A stretch of DNA of 32,206 nt. It comes from Microbacterium sp. Lineage in GTDB: Bacteria > Actinomycetota > Actinomycetes > Actinomycetales > Microbacteriaceae. A program made the position numbers and the translations under genes. The number at the start of each line of letters is the position of its first letter. Position 1 is the first letter of the stretch. Under the pieces are notes generated by a model that did not search any database, had not been told where the DNA came from, and saw only the letters and a list, made by a program, of their open reading frames with translations. The DNA lies in contig NZ_JAPSHY010000033.1 in assembly GCF_031179285.1 (NCBI RefSeq), positions 1-32,206 on the forward strand, read 5' to 3'. Below are positions 29,429 to 32,206 of this stretch, in pieces.

Positions 29429-30220
29429 ATGGCGTTGAGGCGTACGACAAAAAGCAAACTGTATCGCTATTCGATGTACGCGATCTTCGTCGCGTTCATC
29501 GCGTGGGTCGCGTTGCAGGCGGACTGGGCACGGATCGGGAAGCAGTTCTTCAACCCCGAGGTCGCGGCGGAGATGTTCCCCGGGATCATCACGACCGCGC
29601 TCGTGAACACGCTGTGGTTCACGCTCGTCGGCTTCGTCGGAGGGCTGCTGCTCGGCATCCTGCTCGCCCTCATGAAGCTGTCGAGCATCGCTCCTTTCCG
29701 GTGGTTTGCCACGGGCTGGATCGAGCTGTTCCGCGGGCTCCCGGCGATCCTCACGATCTTCGCGGTGGCGTTCATGCTTCCGATCGCGCTCGGCATCCGG
29801 GTGCCGGGCGGCACCGTCGGCGCGGGACTGCTGGGGCTGATCCTGGTGGCATCGGCCTACATGGCCGAAGTCATCCGCGCCGGCATCCAGGCCGTGCCGA
29901 AGGGCCAGACCGAGGCTGCGCGCTCGCTCGGGATGTCGCCGATGAAGACGACCTTCTGGATCATCCTCCCGCAGGGGTTCCGCATCATCATTCCGCCGAT
30001 GACGAACGAGTTCGTCCTCCTGCTGAAAGACACCTCGCTGCTGTTCATCGCGGGCGTGACGATCCAGACCAAGGAGCTGACGAACTTCGCCCGTGACGCA
30101 TCGACGGTGAACGCGAACGCCACGCCGCTCGTGATGGCTGCGATCCTCTACTTGCTCGTGACCATCCCGCTCACCCGGGTGGCCGCGTGGCTCGAGCGAA
30201 AGTTGGCGAAGCAACGATGA
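29429..30220 (+). CDS. Polar amino-acid ABC transporter permease (HisM/GlnP-like)
   Basis: The 263-residue product has an N-terminal basic tail, a first membrane segment ([20 protein letters not shown]), a soluble stretch, and four or more segments of the HisM family. The family segments are [56 protein letters not shown] and [47 protein letters not shown], the last holding the ATPase-contacting EAA region. ATG 29429 follows GGGGAT by nine bases. An upstream TTG at 29423 is too close to that site. One such subunit would act as a homodimer with the ATPase. Confidence 0.93.
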   Translation: MALRRTTKSKLYRYSMYAIFVAFIAWVALQADWARIGKQFFNPEVAAEMFPGIITTALVNTLWFTLVGFVGGLLLGILLALMKLSSIAPFRWFATGWIELFRGLPAILTIFAVAFMLPIALGIRVPGGTVGAGLLGLILVASAYMAEVIRAGIQAVPKGQTEAARSLGMSPMKTTFWIILPQGFRIIIPPMTNEFVLLLKDTSLLFIAGVTIQTKELTNFARDASTVNANATPLVMAAILYLLVTIPLTRVAAWLERKLAKQR

Positions 30221-30972
30221 GCACCGACCTGATCAACGTCCATGCGCCCGCCATCGAGGCGCGGGGCCTCCGCAAGAGCTTCGGCGACAACGAGGTGCTC
30301 AAGGGCATCGACCTCACCGTCACCGCGGGCGAGGTCGTCTGCGTGATCGGGCCCTCGGGCTCCGGAAAGTCGACACTGCTGCGCTCGGTGAATCTGCTCG
30401 AGGAGCCCACCGGCGGTCAGATCTTCATCGAGGGCATCGACATCACCGACCCCGAAGTCGACATCGACCGGGTGCGCACCCGCATCGGCATGGTGTTCCA
30501 GAGCTTCAACCTGTTCCCGCACCTCAACGTGCTGGGCAATCTCACCATCGCGCAGCAGCGCGTGAAGAAGCGCTCGAAGGCCGAGTCGGAGCGGGTCGCA
30601 CACGAGATGCTGGAGCGGGTGGGCCTGTCCGAGAAGGCCGATGCCTTCCCCGGGCACCTCTCCGGCGGTCAGCAGCAGCGTGTGGCGATCGCCAGGGCGC
30701 TGTGCATGAATCCCGACATGATGCTCTTCGACGAGCCGACATCGGCGCTCGATCCTGAGCTGGTCGGTGAGGTGCTGCAGGTCATGCGCACGCTCGCGGA
30801 CGAGGGGATGACGATGCTCGTCGTCACGCACGAGATGGGCTTCGCCCGTGAGGTGGGATCGCGGCTGATCTTCATGGATGGCGGCGTCATCGTCGAAGAA
30901 GGCGACCCCCGTGAAGTGCTCGCAAATCCGCAGCATCAGCGCACACAGGACTTCCTCTCGCGCGTGCTGTAG
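30217..30972 (+). CDS. Polar amino-acid ABC transporter ATP-binding protein (GlnQ/HisP-like)
   Basis: The 251-residue ATPase has Walker [14 protein letters not shown], a Q-loop at [19 protein letters not shown], the signature [16 protein letters not shown], Walker [15 protein letters not shown], and the switch His in [13 protein letters not shown]. The sequence [21 protein letters not shown] is the standard GlnQ form. ATG 30217 overlaps the permease stop by 4 bases. It ends the operon and converges with the PotA-type ATPase gene 31 bases away. No obvious terminator lies in that gap. Confidence 0.95.
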   Translation: MSTDLINVHAPAIEARGLRKSFGDNEVLKGIDLTVTAGEVVCVIGPSGSGKSTLLRSVNLLEEPTGGQIFIEGIDITDPEVDIDRVRTRIGMVFQSFNLFPHLNVLGNLTIAQQRVKKRSKAESERVAHEMLERVGLSEKADAFPGHLSGGQQQRVAIARALCMNPDMMLFDEPTSALDPELVGEVLQVMRTLADEGMTMLVVTHEMGFAREVGSRLIFMDGGVIVEEGDPREVLANPQHQRTQDFLSRVL

Positions 30973-31003
30973 CCCTTTCGGCGCCGGATCCGGGCGGTCA
31001 GCG

Positions 31004-32095
31004 TCAGCCGCGGGGGTTCACCGCGACCGGCTCGGGAGCGATGGCGATGCGCACCCGGTCGCCGAAGGCGGGGTGGATGCCGGGGGAGTGCTGCACCCGC
31101 ACCAGCTCTCCCGATTCGGTGCGGACGAGCGTGCGGCGCATGCTGCCGAGGAAGGTGCTCTCCTCGACGAGCGCGTCGGTGGCGGCATCCGCCTCGGAGG
31201 CGAAGTGCACGTTCTCCGGCCGCAGGTAGACATCGACCGGTCCGTCGGCGGGTGACTGCAGCGGCAGGCGCTGTCCCCACACCCGGACGTGGTCGCCCTC
31301 GGCGACGCCCGACACCACACTGGAAAGCCCGACGAACGCCGCGACGCCCGCTGTCGCCGGTGTCGTGTACAGCTGCTCCGGCGAGCCGATCTGCTCGATG
31401 CGCCCGGAGCTCATCACCGCGATTCGGTCCGAGACCGCCAGAGCCTCCTCCTGGTCGTGCGTCACGAACACCGTGGTGATGCCGAGGCGCAGCTGGATGC
31501 GACGGATCTCGTCGCGCAGCTGCTCGCGCACCTTCGCGTCGAGCGCGGAGAGCGGTTCGTCCAGCAGCAGGACCTTCGGCTCCGTGACCAGCGCCCTGGC
31601 CAGCGCGACGCGCTGCTGCTGACCGCCGGAGAGCTGGTGCGGGAAGCGATCGGCGAAGGCCTCGAGCCCGACGAGGGCCAGCGCGTCCAGGGCGCGCGTG
31701 GCGGCATCCGCTCGTCCGGCACCGCGCCGCCGCAGCCCGAATGCGGTGTTGTCGACGACCCGAAGGTGCGGGAAGAGCGAGTACGACTGGAACACCATGC
31801 CGATGTCCCGTTTGTTCGTCGGCACCCGCGAGACGTCGCGGCCTCCGAGCAGCACAGCCCCGCCGTCGGATTTCTCAAGGCCGGCGAGCACCCGCAGCGC
31901 GGTCGTCTTGCCGCAGCCGGACGGCCCCAGCAATGACACGAACTCGCCGGGCGCGATGTCGAGGTCGACGCCGTGCAGCACCCGGTTCGCCCCGTAGCTC
32001 TTCTCGACACCCTGGAACTGCACCCGGGTGCCTTCGCCGGCCTCGGCGAGCAGCAGATTGTCCTGCGTGCGGGGCAGAACGTGTTCCAGGGTCAT
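31004..32095 (-). CDS. PotA/FbpC-type ABC importer ATP-binding protein with TOBE domain
   Basis: The 363-residue ATPase has Walker A LLGPSGCGKTTALR, a Q-loop at DIGMVFQSYSLFPHLRVVDN, the signature [17 protein letters not shown], Walker B VLLLDEPLSALDAKVR and the switch FVTHDQEEALAVSD. A C-terminal TOBE domain of about 100 residues follows (GVAEGDHVRVWGQRLPL, VDVYLRPENV). This layout is shared by polyamine, ferric-ion, phosphonate and thiamine importers, and the sequence alone does not decide which. It has an unusual 25-residue N-terminal extension before the ATPase domain. The start overlaps the upstream permease stop by 4 bases; further genes of the system lie outside the window. Confidence 0.92.
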   Translation of the reverse strand: MTLEHVLPRTQDNLLLAEAGEGTRVQFQGVEKSYGANRVLHGVDLDIAPGEFVSLLGPSGCGKTTALRVLAGLEKSDGGAVLLGGRDVSRVPTNKRDIGMVFQSYSLFPHLRVVDNTAFGLRRRGAGRADAATRALDALALVGLEAFADRFPHQLSGGQQQRVALARALVTEPKVLLLDEPLSALDAKVREQLRDEIRRIQLRLGITTVFVTHDQEEALAVSDRIAVMSSGRIEQIGSPEQLYTTPATAGVAAFVGLSSVVSGVAEGDHVRVWGQRLPLQSPADGPVDVYLRPENVHFASEADAATDALVEESTFLGSMRRTLVRTESGELVRVQHSPGIHPAFGDRVRIAIAPEPVAVNPRG

Positions 32096-32206
32096 GACAT
32101 GGCCTTTCCGGTGCCGCGGGCTGCGCGGCCGATGACGAGGAGCAGAAGGAAGCAGAAGGCGAGTGCGAGCAGGGTGAACATGGATGCCGCATACGCGTCG
32201 ATCTTG
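32092..32206 (-). CDS. 3' end of an ABC importer permease, cut by the window edge
   Basis: The last 37 codons of a leftward gene are visible. They encode a hydrophobic segment, ASMFTLLALAFCFLLLLVIG, followed by a short basic tail RAARGTGKAMS and a TGA stop. This is the pattern of the last transmembrane helix of an ABC permease. The stop overlaps the ATG of the PotA-type ATPase gene by 4 bases, so the two belong to one operon. The rest of the gene lies upstream, outside the window. Confidence 0.75.
   Translation of the reverse strand, partial: KIDAYAASMFTLLALAFCFLLLLVIGRAARGTGKAMS

Noticed and set aside
30973..31003. A terminator between the two convergent ATPase genes
   Set aside because: The gap contains only the short CCGGATCCGG palindrome, too small and without a loop or T-run to call a terminator.
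1..32206. Phage, insertion sequence, integron or CRISPR content
   Set aside because: I saw no transposase, integrase, terminal inverted repeats or regularly spaced repeats. The excisionase-like HTH gene stands alone beside a ribosomal protein gene, and base composition looks uniform apart from two AT-rich operator regions.

Overview
This window looks like ordinary chromosome of a high-GC Gram-positive bacterium, most likely a Microbacteriaceae member (Microbacterium-like). The reasons are very high GC, frequent GTG starts, GC-rich third codon positions, leaderless-looking promoters (TANNNT placed 6-7 bases before the start codon), a 32-residue bS22 ribosomal protein gene, and actinobacterial-style CUT1 sugar and polar amino-acid ABC operons. 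Genus assignment is inference; no rRNA or tRNA gene is present. I see no phage, insertion sequence, integrase or CRISPR array.

Layout. Positions 1-57 hold the start of a leftward gene that runs off the window. 134-4763 carry a small acetyltransferase-like gene and the DNA-end-processing pair sbcD-sbcC. 4780-6264 hold a leftward nucleosidase and the divergent NAD synthetase gene nadE. 6372-10621 are a two-gene unit: a 1156-residue RecB-like nuclease/RNase H-like/SF1 helicase fusion, overlapped by a GNAT gene. 10656-13995 are housekeeping: upp, tadA, a ZNT9-like cation diffusion facilitator, proC and a DUF1905 gene. 14006-16100 are a KtrAB-type potassium uptake pair, followed by an ArsR-type regulator. 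16830-19564 are a DrrAB-like ABC exporter divergent from its probable TetR regulator, with a perfect palindrome between them. 19607-20545 encode an unusual cyclase-family hydrolase. 20635-22027 encode a small excisionase/BldC-like HTH protein, bS22, and an overlapping rhodanese, glutaredoxin-like and Dabb cluster.

22032-28451 is the most interesting part. A leftward pair (cytoplasmic NamZ-type exo-N-acetylmuramidase and RpiR/MurR-type regulator) faces a rightward operon (lipoprotein binding protein, two CUT1 permeases and an AmiE-like serine hydrolase). Repeated TTTCGGAAAT boxes lie between them. This resembles the Bacillus subtilis murQ-murR-murP-amiE-nagZ-namZ peptidoglycan-recycling cluster, but an ABC importer replaces the PTS, the namZ product has no signal peptide, and no ATPase, murQ or nagZ is present in the window. 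I infer that it imports and degrades cell-wall sugar-peptide fragments.

28580-30972 encode a complete polar amino-acid ABC importer (binding protein, permease, ATPase). 31004-32206 are a convergent PotA/FbpC-type ATPase gene and the 3' end of its partner permease, cut by the window edge. No gene-free stretch exceeds 300 bases; the longest is 16623-16829, which holds one strong hairpin.
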